From Caballeronia temeraria (GTDB lineage Bacteria; Pseudomonadota; Gammaproteobacteria; Burkholderiales; Burkholderiaceae), in assembly GCF_001544795.2 (NCBI RefSeq), contig NZ_FCOI02000021.1, forward strand, positions 1 through 64,000: DNA of 64,000 nt, given 5' to 3'. The translations under genes and the position numbers were made by a program. Within the stretch, counting starts at the first letter, position 1; each line of letters begins with the position of its first letter. Below are positions 16,818 to 26,205 of this stretch, piece after piece. Under the pieces are notes generated by a model. That model saw only the letters and a program-made list of their open reading frames with translations. It was not told the origin of the DNA and searched no databases.

Positions 16818-16938
16818 GCTCCATGCGCATCTCATTGAGAATGCAATGGACGACGATGAGCATCGAGCACTGTTGGGCCACGACCGGGCACAGCTCAGCC
16901 TCTTTGTAGCGGCCTAGCAGCCAGTCAATATCTAGAAG

Positions 16939-16972
16939 AATCCCGGGCATAGAACCCGGGATTTTTTTTTGC
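16939..16972 (+). terminator. Rho-independent terminator
   Basis: AATCCCGGG and CCCGGGATT form a nine-bp perfect stem with a seven-nt loop, followed by a run of T. It ends the plasmid module before the histidine kinase gene. Confidence 0.85.
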
Positions 16973-17015
16973 GCTGCGAACTGACTTTCAGTCGCTAATG
17001 TGCGAGGAATGCTTA

Positions 17016-18959
17016 ATGCAGACGAATAAGGCGTCAGAAGACCGGGGAAAGTCCATGATTGTCCGAATCGCGCAATACCCGCTCAAGAAGCGCCTGCTGC
17101 TCGGCATGGCGTCAACGGCCGCCGTCCTCCTCGCGCAGCAAGCGCTGACCACCGTTGCGCATGGTCGGCTGACGTTCCTGCTGATCAGTGCCGCGCTGCC
17201 GTTCGTCACGGTGCTTTTCGGCGCTTTCTCGGGACTATTGCTTCTCATGACCGGGATCGGCTTTGGTGCACTGTGGATGATGCCTCTTGGCAGTCTGGCC
17301 GTCCAGCAGTCGGACGACCAAATCGTGCTGCTGGCTTACGTCGTCATCGGCGCATCCCTGGTGGTGGCCGGGCAGCAACTGGCGAAGGTTGCGCGACGCG
17401 CCGGAAGAGCCGAATCAGCGACGCATGATGCTGCGGGCCGCCTTTTGGAAGTCGAGCGCGACGCGCGACATCGCTTCGACGTAGCCCTCAACAGCGCAGG
17501 CGTGCCATTCTTCATACTTACACCCGTCGTGAGAGACGGGCAGGTAGCAGAACTCCGATGGGACTATCTCAATGAGGCGGCCGCGCGACTCTTCAATCAG
17601 GCCGCGACGGTTGTCATCGGCAGTTCGACGTCCTATGTGCGCCCGACGGGCTGGGACGCCGATCTGCTTCTCGACCGACTTGCGCCGCTTGCCAAACGCG
17701 GCGGTCGTGACGCATTCGATCTTCACGTGCAAGCGGAGACCGGCGAGCAGTGGTTTCATGTCGTCGCCGCATCTCTCGACGGCTCGGTCGTGGCATGGTT
17801 TGGTGACGTGACGCCGCATGTGCGGGCGGAACAGGCGCTTTCGGAGGCAGACCGCCGCAAGGACGAGTTCCTCGCCACCCTCGCGCACGAACTACGCAAC
17901 CCGCTCGCGCCAATCAGACAGGTCGCCGAGATACTGGAGCAGCCGCGACTGACCGATGAGGGCAGGAAATGGTGCGTCGCGGTGCTGCGTCGCCAGTCCG
18001 CAGCGATGGCACTGTTATTGGACGACTTGCTCGACGTGTCACGAATTACGCGCGGCGCGCTGACATTGCGCAAGGGGGTCGTGTCGCTGCGGGAAGTTGT
18101 CGACGAGGCAGTCGAGATCGCGAGGCCGATTATTGAAGGCAAGGCGCACGAGCTTGTTATTAAGCCGCCCGCGCGACCATTGCATGTGGAGGCAGACCGC
18201 CTGCGCCTCGCGCAGGTGTTGGGCAACCTGCTTACAAACGCCGCGAAGTACACCCCACCGGGTGGGCGCATCGAACTCTCGACGAAGGCCGAGGATGACG
18301 AGATCGTGATGTCAGTCGCCGACAATGGGATCGGTATCGAGCCTGACAAGCTGTCGGCAATTTTTTTAATGTTTTCACAGGTTCACCCCGACCCTCACCG
18401 CGAGGGCGGGCTTGGTATTGGGCTCGCGCTATCGAAGTCGCTGATCGAACTGCATGGGGGCCGGCTGACGGCTTCGAGCGGTGGAAAAGATCGGGGAAGC
18501 TGTTTTTCGATCCACCTCCCGGACGAAATCCGAGTGGCGGCCGCGCCGATACCGGCGCGAGAGGCGCCAACCGTCGCGTCGGCGCTTGCGAAGCGTTGCA
18601 TTCTGGTCGTTGACGACAATGTTGATGCGGCCGATGCGCTCACCGCGCTCCTTGAGCTTGAAGGGCACGAGGTACGGACGGTCTATTCGGGCGAGGAAGC
18701 CGTCGACATCCTCAATCACTACAACCCCGAGGTGGTTTTGCTCGATCTTGGATTGCCGGGCATGAGCGGAATAGACGTCGCGCGTCGCGTACGCGCGAGG
18801 CCGGCGACGAAGGACGTGACGATGATTGCCATCACCGGCTGGGGGCAGCCACAAGATCGGGCGAGGACCGCCGAAGCCGGGTTTGACTTCCATTTCACGA
18901 AGCCTGTCGATGTCGTCCAACTCAATGCAGCAATCGATAGCGCCGGGAGAGCCGCTTGA
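17016..18959 (+). CDS. Membrane hybrid sensor histidine kinase with receiver domain
   Basis: A 647-residue protein. Residues 20-125 hold about four hydrophobic segments (DUF4118-like sensor region), followed by a PAS-like part (about 145-265). The HisKA domain carries the phospho-acceptor 'LAHELRNPLAPI' (about 290). The ATPase domain has 'NLLTNAAKYTPPGG', 'DNGIGIEPDK' and 'GGLGIGLALSK'. The C-terminal receiver has 'LVVDDN', 'VVLLDLGLPGMSG' and 'HFTKPVDV'. No response-regulator gene is adjacent, so the receiver may be the output or pass phosphate elsewhere. The start at 17016 has GAGGA in front; an upstream ATG at 16998 lies before that site. Confidence 0.9.
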   Translation: MQTNKASEDRGKSMIVRIAQYPLKKRLLLGMASTAAVLLAQQALTTVAHGRLTFLLISAALPFVTVLFGAFSGLLLLMTGIGFGALWMMPLGSLAVQQSDDQIVLLAYVVIGASLVVAGQQLAKVARRAGRAESATHDAAGRLLEVERDARHRFDVALNSAGVPFFILTPVVRDGQVAELRWDYLNEAAARLFNQAATVVIGSSTSYVRPTGWDADLLLDRLAPLAKRGGRDAFDLHVQAETGEQWFHVVAASLDGSVVAWFGDVTPHVRAEQALSEADRRKDEFLATLAHELRNPLAPIRQVAEILEQPRLTDEGRKWCVAVLRRQSAAMALLLDDLLDVSRITRGALTLRKGVVSLREVVDEAVEIARPIIEGKAHELVIKPPARPLHVEADRLRLAQVLGNLLTNAAKYTPPGGRIELSTKAEDDEIVMSVADNGIGIEPDKLSAIFLMFSQVHPDPHREGGLGIGLALSKSLIELHGGRLTASSGGKDRGSCFSIHLPDEIRVAAAPIPAREAPTVASALAKRCILVVDDNVDAADALTALLELEGHEVRTVYSGEEAVDILNHYNPEVVLLDLGLPGMSGIDVARRVRARPATKDVTMIAITGWGQPQDRARTAEAGFDFHFTKPVDVVQLNAAIDSAGRAA

Positions 18960-19066
18960 GGCGTTAGCCGTCGCGAAAAGATTGCCGGTTTTTAGACTTC
19001 TGTGCATTAATTGCCGATCTTGGTCTACTATTTAGGGGTGACTCTAGATGACTGAGAGAGGCGGTC

Positions 19067-19333
19067 ATGGAAGCTGACGTTCTGTACAAGGGCTGGACGC
19101 TGTCGCCCATCGCTGTCGACGACGGAGAGTTTTTCACCGCGATGGTCCTGGTGACGACGCCCGACGGCGAGATGCGGGCAAGCGGTGCGCTCGGCCAGTT
19201 CCCATCTGCAGCGTCGGCTAGAGAGTTCGCGATTGCCCACGGTATGGCGGAAGTGGATCGTCGGGACCCCCCCCTCCCTGACGGGCCGGACCATAGCAAA
19301 CCGCCTAAAGTCGGATATCGCGTCTCAGCTTAG
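19067..19333 (+). CDS. Small hypothetical protein
   Basis: An 88-residue protein (MEADVLYKGWTLSPIAVDDG...) with beta-rich N-terminal sequence and a Pro-rich tail; a type common in Burkholderia but of unknown function. It converges on the diguanylate cyclase gene, with their stop regions overlapping by 4 bp. Confidence 0.6.
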   Translation: MEADVLYKGWTLSPIAVDDGEFFTAMVLVTTPDGEMRASGALGQFPSAASAREFAIAHGMAEVDRRDPPLPDGPDHSKPPKVGYRVSA

Positions 19334-20739
19334 TGGCCGAAACGCTCGGCGCTGGCGGGAATCACTATGGCGGTCGCTTCTCCGGCAATGTCGTCGACCA
19401 CCCGATTGCGGCCGCGCGCTTTGGCTCGGTAGAGAGCCGCGTCTGCAAGGCCCAACAGGGCGGTCGCCGACTCGCCGGTGTTCGAAAACGAGGTGGCCAA
19501 ACCGATCGAGACGGTGACCGGGCCGCCGTCCGGCGATGCCGATGGGATCGCGAGCTTTTCCACTGCTGCTCGCAGCGACTCTGCCACGCGCAGTCCTGCC
19601 GTCGGTTCACAGCCAGCCAAGACCACGACGAACTCTTCACCGCCGTAGCGAGCGACGACATCGCCTTGTCGACGCAAAGTGCCCGCGAGCGCGCCTGAGA
19701 CTTGTCTCAGGCACTTGTCGCCAGCCAGATGCCCGAACATGTCGTTGTATTGCTTGAAATGGTCGACGTCGATGAGCAGGACACACAAGGGCTGATTGCT
19801 GGCGCGAGCGAAGGAAAACTCCCGGGCAAAACGCTCGTCGAAGTAGGCGCGGTTGAAGACGCCTGTCAGGCCGTCGCGTGCCGACGTCTCCACCAAGGTC
19901 CGGTGAGTCTCGGACAGACGCCGGTAGAGGCCCGTGGTCTCGTAGATCAGCATCCCGAGTACGGCGCTAGATGACACCATGGACGCTCCCCGTGCCGCGT
20001 ACCAGCCCACGCTGTAACGGGCGCTCGCCGAAAGCGTCAACGTCACATCAATCAGCGTGCCAAGCAGCGCGACCGCGAGCCACAGATCCATCAACGAACG
20101 CAGGCGCGTGGCCGAGAGGTGACATCCGAGCGCTGCCAGACACATCGCCTCGACGATAAGTGCGGCGGGGCTGCTCGATAATTGCGCGTAGGAACCTGAT
20201 TGGGCGACCAGCGAAGGAAGATGCGATTGGCCGGCGGATGCAAGCGCGCAAAGGGCAATCGCGATGGCGACTGCGCCCACGACAACAGCTCTGCCGCGCG
20301 CCCGGCGGCCAAGAGTCGAGGGTATGGACCGGCCAACCAGGGATGCCGTCACAAGAACAGGGAAGCCGCCATGCCAAAACACCCAAATCCAAATCGCCGT
20401 CTGCGGTCCCGCGCCGAGCAGTCCCGTTGTGGAAAAAATGCCTGGGAACACGAGCAACTGGATGGCGGCGATGACGCTGGTGAAGGCATACGCGCCGCTG
20501 AGCGCGGCGAACAGCAGCCTTCCCGAGACAACGTACTGCGTCCAGAGCAGCAACGCGGTCAGCCCTTCGGTGAGGGTGACCCAGGTCGCGAACACCGGCA
20601 AAAAAGCGGGAATGACGGGCCCGGCGTTCTTAGCGTGCGGCCAGACCAGAACGGCTGCAACAATCGTCAAGGCCGCCGCCGCGGCAGCCATGGCTCGATG
20701 CCGCGGCGTAGAGGGCAGGTGAATGAGGGTGGTATGCAT
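19330..20739 (-). CDS. Membrane diguanylate cyclase (MASE-type sensor + GGDEF)
   Basis: A 469-residue protein that should make cyclic di-GMP. The N-terminal 270 residues contain seven to eight hydrophobic segments, resembling MASE4-type integral sensors. The C-terminal GGDEF domain has 'RDGLTGVFNRAYFDERF', 'LLIDVDHFKQYNDMFGH' and the active-site loop 'RYGGEEF' (about residue 385), so it is predicted catalytically active. No EAL domain. The immediate neighbour across the convergent stop is a small hypothetical gene. Confidence 0.9.
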   Translation of the reverse strand: MHTTLIHLPSTPRHRAMAAAAAALTIVAAVLVWPHAKNAGPVIPAFLPVFATWVTLTEGLTALLLWTQYVVSGRLLFAALSGAYAFTSVIAAIQLLVFPGIFSTTGLLGAGPQTAIWIWVFWHGGFPVLVTASLVGRSIPSTLGRRARGRAVVVGAVAIAIALCALASAGQSHLPSLVAQSGSYAQLSSSPAALIVEAMCLAALGCHLSATRLRSLMDLWLAVALLGTLIDVTLTLSASARYSVGWYAARGASMVSSSAVLGMLIYETTGLYRRLSETHRTLVETSARDGLTGVFNRAYFDERFAREFSFARASNQPLCVLLIDVDHFKQYNDMFGHLAGDKCLRQVSGALAGTLRRQGDVVARYGGEEFVVVLAGCEPTAGLRVAESLRAAVEKLAIPSASPDGGPVTVSIGLATSFSNTGESATALLGLADAALYRAKARGRNRVVDDIAGEATAIVIPASAERFGH

Positions 20740-20891
20740 CGTAGGAAAAGGCGTAAGTGCGACCGCTGCCGCTTTAGCCCTCAGCTGAGGAATCTACGCT
20801 TTCCATTACGGCCGCGGGCCATGGTTCTCGAGAAACCCTGGGTTCGAGTATTGCTATCGATGTACAGCAACGGTAGCTAGGATCGATCGGC

Positions 20892-21218
20892 ATGAAAGTC
20901 ATCATTGTTTGGCACGAGCCTCCACCGCTCGGATCGGCGGAGGAACTCCATCGGTTTCGTTTCGAAGCGGATGACGGCTTCGGCCCGCCTAGGATTCACG
21001 AAATCACGCTGCGCACCGCCCGCGTGATCGTCGGCAACCTAAGGCGCGACGATGCCGTCACCAAAATGCTTCGCTCGATCCTCAGCACACAACGCGCCGA
21101 CTACGACACTTTGATCAGGAGCACCTATACGGATGACAACGACGCCAACGTTGCGCCACGTGCCGCAGCCCGACGATGGATCGGTGAACAAAACCGCGTA
21201 CCGCGAGTGGACCATTGA
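20892..21218 (+). CDS. Hypothetical protein
   Basis: A 108-residue protein (MKVIIVWHEPPPLGSAEELH...) of unknown function. Its end overlaps the following gene by 86 bp in another frame; one of the two 3'/5' limits may therefore be misplaced, although both frames look coding in their non-overlapping parts. Confidence 0.45.
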   Translation: MKVIIVWHEPPPLGSAEELHRFRFEADDGFGPPRIHEITLRTARVIVGNLRRDDAVTKMLRSILSTQRADYDTLIRSTYTDDNDANVAPRAAARRWIGEQNRVPRVDH

Positions 21219-21579
21219 TTCGCGGCCCACCCGAAGCGGCCATCACTGGCACGCGTGGTGTGAGCTCGAGCGCAAACCGACCGAAGATGACGCCGACGGC
21301 CAAATCTTCCACTTTTCGGATATCGGGTACTTCGACAGCGAGCGCGCGGCGCACGACCGCGCCATCGCGTGGGCGAAGGCCTGGCTAGACGAGAATTTCG
21401 AAAGACGGCCAACATGCTCGGGCAGGCGCTTTGCGCAAGCGTCGCCATACCCACACTCCCGGAACGAGGCGATGACTAGCGGTAACGGAGCGGTGGACGA
21501 GGTCGTCGCCAGGCGGCGACGGACACTGGGTGGCGCATTGAAGTTCCCGATGCCGCCCGGCGGGGGAGAGTCTTTGTGA
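21133..21579 (+). CDS. Hypothetical protein
   Basis: A 148-residue protein with 'SGHHWHAWCELERKP' and 'FSDIGYFDSERAAHDRAIAW', resembling small Burkholderia proteins of unknown function that carry a wing-like beta region and a C-terminal helix. It stops 95 bp before the ligD remnant. Confidence 0.5.
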   Translation: MTTTPTLRHVPQPDDGSVNKTAYREWTIDSRPTRSGHHWHAWCELERKPTEDDADGQIFHFSDIGYFDSERAAHDRAIAWAKAWLDENFERRPTCSGRRFAQASPYPHSRNEAMTSGNGAVDEVVARRRRTLGGALKFPMPPGGGESL

Positions 21580-21673
21580 CGATCGTAGCTCAAAAGCTAG
21601 AAACGCTAGATCTCGTCGCGCGACTCTGCCCTCAAGCGCACATCCACATTGTCAATGACCCAGCGATCAGCAC

Positions 21674-21805
21674 ATGAAAAGGCGCTTCTCGCGCGGTGGC
21701 GGGCGCACCGCTGATGAGCCGTTGCCGGAGTCCATCGCTCCTCAACTGGCCACGCTCGCGCGCTGACCTCCCGCGAGCGGCGACTGGGTCTACGAAATAA
21801 AGTTC
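21674..21805 (+). pseudogene. ligD: 5' fragment of ATP-dependent DNA ligase D (interrupted)
   Basis: Reads MKRRFSRGGG... 'LPESIAPQLATLAR', an in-frame TGA at 21764-21766, then 'PPASGDWVYEIKF'. This is the entry into the ligase domain of LigD, just before the catalytic 'KFDGYR' lysine motif, which lies at 26232. The usual N-terminal phosphoesterase domain is missing. The gene is cut by the 21806-26231 insertion, with AAGTTC (21800-21805) duplicated at the far side. Joining the two parts after removing one copy restores the frame. Confidence 0.85.
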
Positions 21806-22095
21806 AAGTAGGCACCTCGATGGGTGTTGCCATCCAAAGGCATGTCTCGCAAGGCTGTCTCAAACAACTGTTGCCTTTCAAAATCACGGGCTGTTGCCTT
21901 TCAACGATGCGCTCTTTCTACGCGCACCGTCGAGCCAATGCTTCATTGCGACCCAAGCGGGACACTCACCGATTCCAGGAACGGTCGGAGCCATCGTGCC
22001 GGCTGCCCATCAGAAGCGACGTGGCAGCCTTGTTGCCGGACAATGGATTGGATAAAGCTGCGGATAGATTCACATCAGTTGCAGCTGATGGCGCC

Positions 22096-23196
22096 TCAAT
22101 GTTTGGAGATTTGGATTGCTTTTGCTAGTGCATCAGCTGATTTTATCAGTGCATCGAGTTCGTCGAATGTTTCCTGCTTCGGAATTTCAGCTTTTCGCCT
22201 TTGCATCTCTATCGAAATCATATCAAGCACCTTTTGCTCCACAACCTGATAATCGTCGTAATTATCGAGCGTGGCAAGCCAGGGAGCTACGTCTCGAGCC
22301 CAAACATAACCCTCAGGGGGAGCATAGGCGGCAAGCTCGACGGGTCCAAAACTAAACCCTCTCTCTACATCTCCATATAATTCTGCGTAATAAAAGGTGT
22401 AACTTTTTTCTACGAGTAAGATCCTTCGCGGAATGGCGTTAATGATTAGAACCTTTGCGTCTGCTTCTCGTCTTATACCTGAAAGCTCGTCGCGCGCCTT
22501 CTTCAGTATAGATCCCGATTCGACAATAAGATCACGTACGTCGTCGCGAGTGTGCTTGGGATCGGTGATGCTCTGGCCCGATGCGCGGACGATGAACAAA
22601 TAAATCGTGTAACCGAAAGCCACGCCAACATGCGCGTCCTGGCCCCACTTACTCAATTGATATGTGGTTTTTATGGCATCAGCCGCAAGCATGCTAAGTT
22701 TTTCTATGTGATCTCGCTTAATGTCGTGACCATGCTCGGCGCCGCCTTTGACGTAATTCGCCAAGATTCCCTCGGCAACTTTGCGATCAGCCCACACCTC
22801 TGTCAAAAGTTCCGTTTTAGTGTTTTCTTCCATTTCGCGCTTTATTATTCCGGGGAGTCTAGTGACTAAACTTAGAATTTGGTCGACCTTGATCTTTACC
22901 TCTTCGAGTTTTTCCCTGATCCAATCAAGGTCACTTTCGACCCGTTGTTTGAACGCGCTGTCGGTGATGAAACCATAGACTTTTAGTACAGACACTGCTG
23001 CACCAACGTACGGGTTTGCAGAAGCAGCTTCGAGAGTCGCTATGATATCGTCGATCGTGTCTGCGTCATCGCCGCCTTGGGACGAATCAAAGACACCCAA
23101 ACCATTACCCTCATTAAACAGAAGCCGTTTCCTGTGGTCACGAACCTTGGCCAGGAGTGAGTGCATCCGCCTCTTCCTCTGGACGCGTAGCTTCAT
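22096..23196 (-). CDS. Unknown helical protein, third gene of the ligD-insertion cassette
   Basis: A 366-residue, largely helical protein with a basic N-terminus. Around residues 45-110 there is an Ala-rich segment followed by a long amphipathic helix ('DWIREKLEEVKIKVDQILSL'), loosely like the helical bundles of pore-forming toxins; this is a weak impression only. The C-terminal half is mixed. The start at 23196 was chosen because GAGGAG precedes it. Transcribed as the last of three leftward genes, 15 bp after the middle gene. GC and codon use differ from the flanking replicon. Confidence 0.65.
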   Translation of the reverse strand: MKLRVQRKRRMHSLLAKVRDHRKRLLFNEGNGLGVFDSSQGGDDADTIDDIIATLEAASANPYVGAAVSVLKVYGFITDSAFKQRVESDLDWIREKLEEVKIKVDQILSLVTRLPGIIKREMEENTKTELLTEVWADRKVAEGILANYVKGGAEHGHDIKRDHIEKLSMLAADAIKTTYQLSKWGQDAHVGVAFGYTIYLFIVRASGQSITDPKHTRDDVRDLIVESGSILKKARDELSGIRREADAKVLIINAIPRRILLVEKSYTFYYAELYGDVERGFSFGPVELAAYAPPEGYVWARDVAPWLATLDNYDDYQVVEQKVLDMISIEMQRRKAEIPKQETFDELDALIKSADALAKAIQISKH

Positions 23197-23211
23197 GTTG
23201 GTACTCCTCAA

Positions 23212-24186
23212 TCAATGGTGTACCAGTGTCATGACAAAATCTCCGAAGTCGCCATCGTTTCCTGCAGGATCATTCCAATTTATGCTGATCACGTCGGTGG
23301 TTTCCTGTGTTACATGTATTTGCGCGTGGCTGGGGTCTGCACTGCTAGCTACCTTGTCATCTTGACGCAATACAAACTCAATCTGCCCTGACGGCACCTT
23401 CACTCGGCTGATAGTGGCGCTACCGCCCAATTCGAGCGCGGCAATGTCTGAGAACAACAGTTGATCGTCTGGGCGAACGAGCAGATCAGCACTGGCCGAC
23501 GTCCCTCGACTAGTCAGAAAAAAGTCGATGTAGCCCGCTACCTCATGATAGAGCGTGTTGCCAGAGACTCTAAAAGCCGGGGTTTGTCGAGGGATAGCAC
23601 AAGCTAACTGCCGAGAAACCCTGCAAGGATGGATACCTTGATCACCTAGATATTGTCGCCCCTCCATCGCGGCTTTGAATAGTTCAGTCACGGTCATGTC
23701 AGGAGGGTCGAAAGGAGGATCAAAGACTGCCAGGTACAGCGCCGTTAGCTTGTTCAAATCGGTGATAGGGACGGCCGCCGGGCCGAACCTCATATCGGAT
23801 ATGTTCAGGCCGAACTGACCAACCAGTTGCCCAGGAGTGCCTGGATCTACGGGGGAGGTAGCCGGAACGTGATCGGCCAGTGGCATGCGCACGAAGCCAA
23901 TCTCATTCGTCTCGATGCCCCATGCAACTGCCAGAAGAGAGGCGCCGTACGACGGCCGATCCCCCATATTTGAAATCGAGTATCGGACATCAGCATCGCT
24001 ACTGGTCTTAACGTCCACGGTCAAACTATCCGAACGGGACCAGCCACACGATCGATCAAACGTGGCTACATTGCGCCTGACCAAGTCAAATCGGAAACTG
24101 TCAGTTGCAGTAAGCACTGGTCCATGTACTATCGGCTTGGACTCGCCGTCACCCATGGGCCGTAATGTTGGACTCACGGTTTTCAA
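23212..24186 (-). CDS. Unknown beta-rich protein, middle gene of the ligD-insertion cassette
   Basis: A 324-residue protein if started at TTG 24186, which has GGGGGA about six bases ahead and lies just after the stop of the upstream gene; a longer frame would overlap that gene by 95 bp, and GTG 24177 or ATG 24156 are alternatives. The sequence is rich in beta-type segments ('DSLTVDVKTSSDADVRYSIS', 'ADLLVRPDDQLLFSDIAALE') with no signal peptide or recognised domain. Probably functions together with its two neighbours. Confidence 0.6.
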   Translation of the reverse strand: MKTVSPTLRPMGDGESKPIVHGPVLTATDSFRFDLVRRNVATFDRSCGWSRSDSLTVDVKTSSDADVRYSISNMGDRPSYGASLLAVAWGIETNEIGFVRMPLADHVPATSPVDPGTPGQLVGQFGLNISDMRFGPAAVPITDLNKLTALYLAVFDPPFDPPDMTVTELFKAAMEGRQYLGDQGIHPCRVSRQLACAIPRQTPAFRVSGNTLYHEVAGYIDFFLTSRGTSASADLLVRPDDQLLFSDIAALELGGSATISRVKVPSGQIEFVLRQDDKVASSADPSHAQIHVTQETTDVISINWNDPAGNDGDFGDFVMTLVHH

Positions 24187-24196
24187 AACATTCCCC

Positions 24197-25885
24197 CTAG
24201 ATTTTTGGGCAACGAATGAAGCTAGTGTTTTCGCTCCACGGCAAAGGATCATCAGTAATCCAGTCGGTCCATCCGAATCCTCTGTCGCCATCTAGATTGA
24301 GGTTCGGAATCTCTCGGCCTCCATTACTTTGGAACTCATTTACTAGGAAATCCGCGAGGTCGATTGCACCAAATTGCGGAGAAGTCTCCACCGAGTGGCA
24401 CGCGTTAATAAGAAATGATCTATCAACATTTGAGAATCGACTGAGCAGCAAAGATTGGAAACGCGTGCTACTGACATTTTGAATTATCCGCTCCGACGGT
24501 TTTTCAAGGTCTGCGCCTAAGTCGCTTGGGTGCACGAGGTGATAAGTTTGTTCGCTATTGGTCACATGTACATATGAAGTATTCTTCGACCGAAACGCGT
24601 CCTGATCTCCAATACGTACTATATGTGGGAAGCACTGCTCTACCTGAGCATAAGTCGGATGGACGAATCCGGACGTAACTAGAACGAGCCGTGACGTGTC
24701 ATATAGTTCGTATAAAGTGAGCGATAACTTCCATAATAAATATCGTGCAGGCGCTGTGGCAAGTCGCATGCCTGCCGCCACAGGAATCGTAGCAATCATA
24801 ACGGCGACCTCTGCCAACCACACGAGGTACTGCATCAGCGAAACTAGAAATGCAAGCCAGCTCCGCGGATCATTTGGATTGATATAAGGCAGTTTTCCGA
24901 GATTGGGTTGTCTCGACATGACGTCCTCGAATCTCACGCGGATCCATTCATCGAGGTCGAACCAGTCGAAATCTTCCGGGGGTTTGGGGCGATTCAAAAG
25001 CGTATTATCGGTTGCCCCTTTGAGATACTTGTAGTAGATCTTGAACATTTCTCTGACGTCATTTGCATCGGGGATTCCACTTGCAATCGCTAGATCTTGA
25101 TATACGACTTTGTACGCATCAGCGAGGAACGCACACAGTTTCTCAGGAATAACCGGAGTGGAAGGGTCGTACCCGGGGAAGTGTATGCGACGATAGGCTC
25201 CGCTCTCGGTGAGTTCCTCTCCGGTCGAGGACTGCCATAGATGTGAGTCAAGGATCCTCTCGATGATGTTGTGTCGCCTCCAGTGATTCCTGTATGGGCC
25301 GCCGGAATACAGGTTTATAAGCGGGTGACCAACCACATCGGTGGCAAGATGGGTTAGATATCCCAAGACATATGCACGCAGTGAGCTATCGTTATTACTA
25401 GTTGCCCAAATTTGGCGAGCAAAATCAAAGCTGCGATGCTGGTGTGCAATGTCCGCCCACCACCATTCCTTGATTGCCGCTCCCTCTGGTCGCCTCGAAA
25501 TCGGTGGACTAAAAGCCTCGAATAGATCGTGTGACGATGTCGCAAGCGCAACTAGTCGCGCGACGACGGTTGATTCTAGTAGCGCAACGTTCGCTTGGAG
25601 CGCACTCTGCAATCCACCGCTCAGCCAGTCAGTGACATTTTCTTGGGCGGTAACTACACTGTTGTAAAGGTTGACGATTTCTCTCAGATCATCAAATACT
25701 GAAAAGAACAGATGACCAACCTGTCCGAGGGGACCCCAGTCGTTTTTATAAAAATAGAGATAATCCGGTCCGATACTCCCAAACGCCACGTGCATCGGGT
25801 AATCTTGACCCGCCCTCGCCCATGGTTGACCAAGTTGTCGAGCGATTTCATCCACCGTTAGGAAATGAGTGAAGACTCCCGGCAT
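24197..25885 (-). CDS. Zinc-dependent phospholipase C-like protein, first gene of the cassette
   Basis: A 562-residue protein. The N-terminus 'PGVFTHFLTVDEIA', then 'HVAFGSIGPDYLYF' (about 40) and 'GYLTHLATDVVGHP' (about 170) match the His/Asp zinc-ligand pattern of the bacterial zinc-dependent phospholipase C / S1-P1-like fold. A hydrophobic stretch at about 335-375 could contact or cross a membrane. The C-terminal 150 residues are unassigned. No signal peptide, so it probably acts inside the cell or is delivered by other means. Start at 25885 behind GGGAGG. It leads a three-gene operon in the transposase-less insertion. Confidence 0.65.
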   Translation of the reverse strand: MPGVFTHFLTVDEIARQLGQPWARAGQDYPMHVAFGSIGPDYLYFYKNDWGPLGQVGHLFFSVFDDLREIVNLYNSVVTAQENVTDWLSGGLQSALQANVALLESTVVARLVALATSSHDLFEAFSPPISRRPEGAAIKEWWWADIAHQHRSFDFARQIWATSNNDSSLRAYVLGYLTHLATDVVGHPLINLYSGGPYRNHWRRHNIIERILDSHLWQSSTGEELTESGAYRRIHFPGYDPSTPVIPEKLCAFLADAYKVVYQDLAIASGIPDANDVREMFKIYYKYLKGATDNTLLNRPKPPEDFDWFDLDEWIRVRFEDVMSRQPNLGKLPYINPNDPRSWLAFLVSLMQYLVWLAEVAVMIATIPVAAGMRLATAPARYLLWKLSLTLYELYDTSRLVLVTSGFVHPTYAQVEQCFPHIVRIGDQDAFRSKNTSYVHVTNSEQTYHLVHPSDLGADLEKPSERIIQNVSSTRFQSLLLSRFSNVDRSFLINACHSVETSPQFGAIDLADFLVNEFQSNGGREIPNLNLDGDRGFGWTDWITDDPLPWSENTSFIRCPKI

Positions 25886-26205
25886 GGTGCCCTCCCTGAT
25901 TATCATCAGGTACACAGTGACTATGCGACTCGTGCAACGTATCGAGCTTGCGCTGCCGTGGAGTTATGGCTCTGTACGCTTACGCACATTTGCCGACAGC
26001 ACCACAAGTGTCGCCCTGAAGGCGATGGAGGCTGTTTCGATCGAGGCCTGTCGGGCACGTATACCGGGCGTTTGCTCAATCGAGCGCTCTTGCTCTGCCA
26101 ATTGCTTATAGTTGTCAACGATCTGCCGGTCTCCGCAGCGAACGGTTGTGGCGGGAATCCGGCAGATCACGATTTGCGGTATCCCGGTCCCCGGTCAGTA
26201 TGAAA
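25886..26205. other. Upstream region of the cassette operon
   Basis: About 320 bp between the first cassette gene and the right terminal repeat, with no supported gene. A 10-bp inverted repeat (GATCTGCCGG at 26120-26129 and its complement at 26159-26168) could be an operator or a subterminal transposition site. The promoter must lie here, but no clear -35/-10 pair was seen. Confidence 0.4.

Noticed and set aside
25865-26203. Open frames in the right end of the ligD insertion as a possible transposase remnant
   Set aside because: No transposase motif (DDE/DEDD or HTH) could be read in any frame; treated as non-coding.
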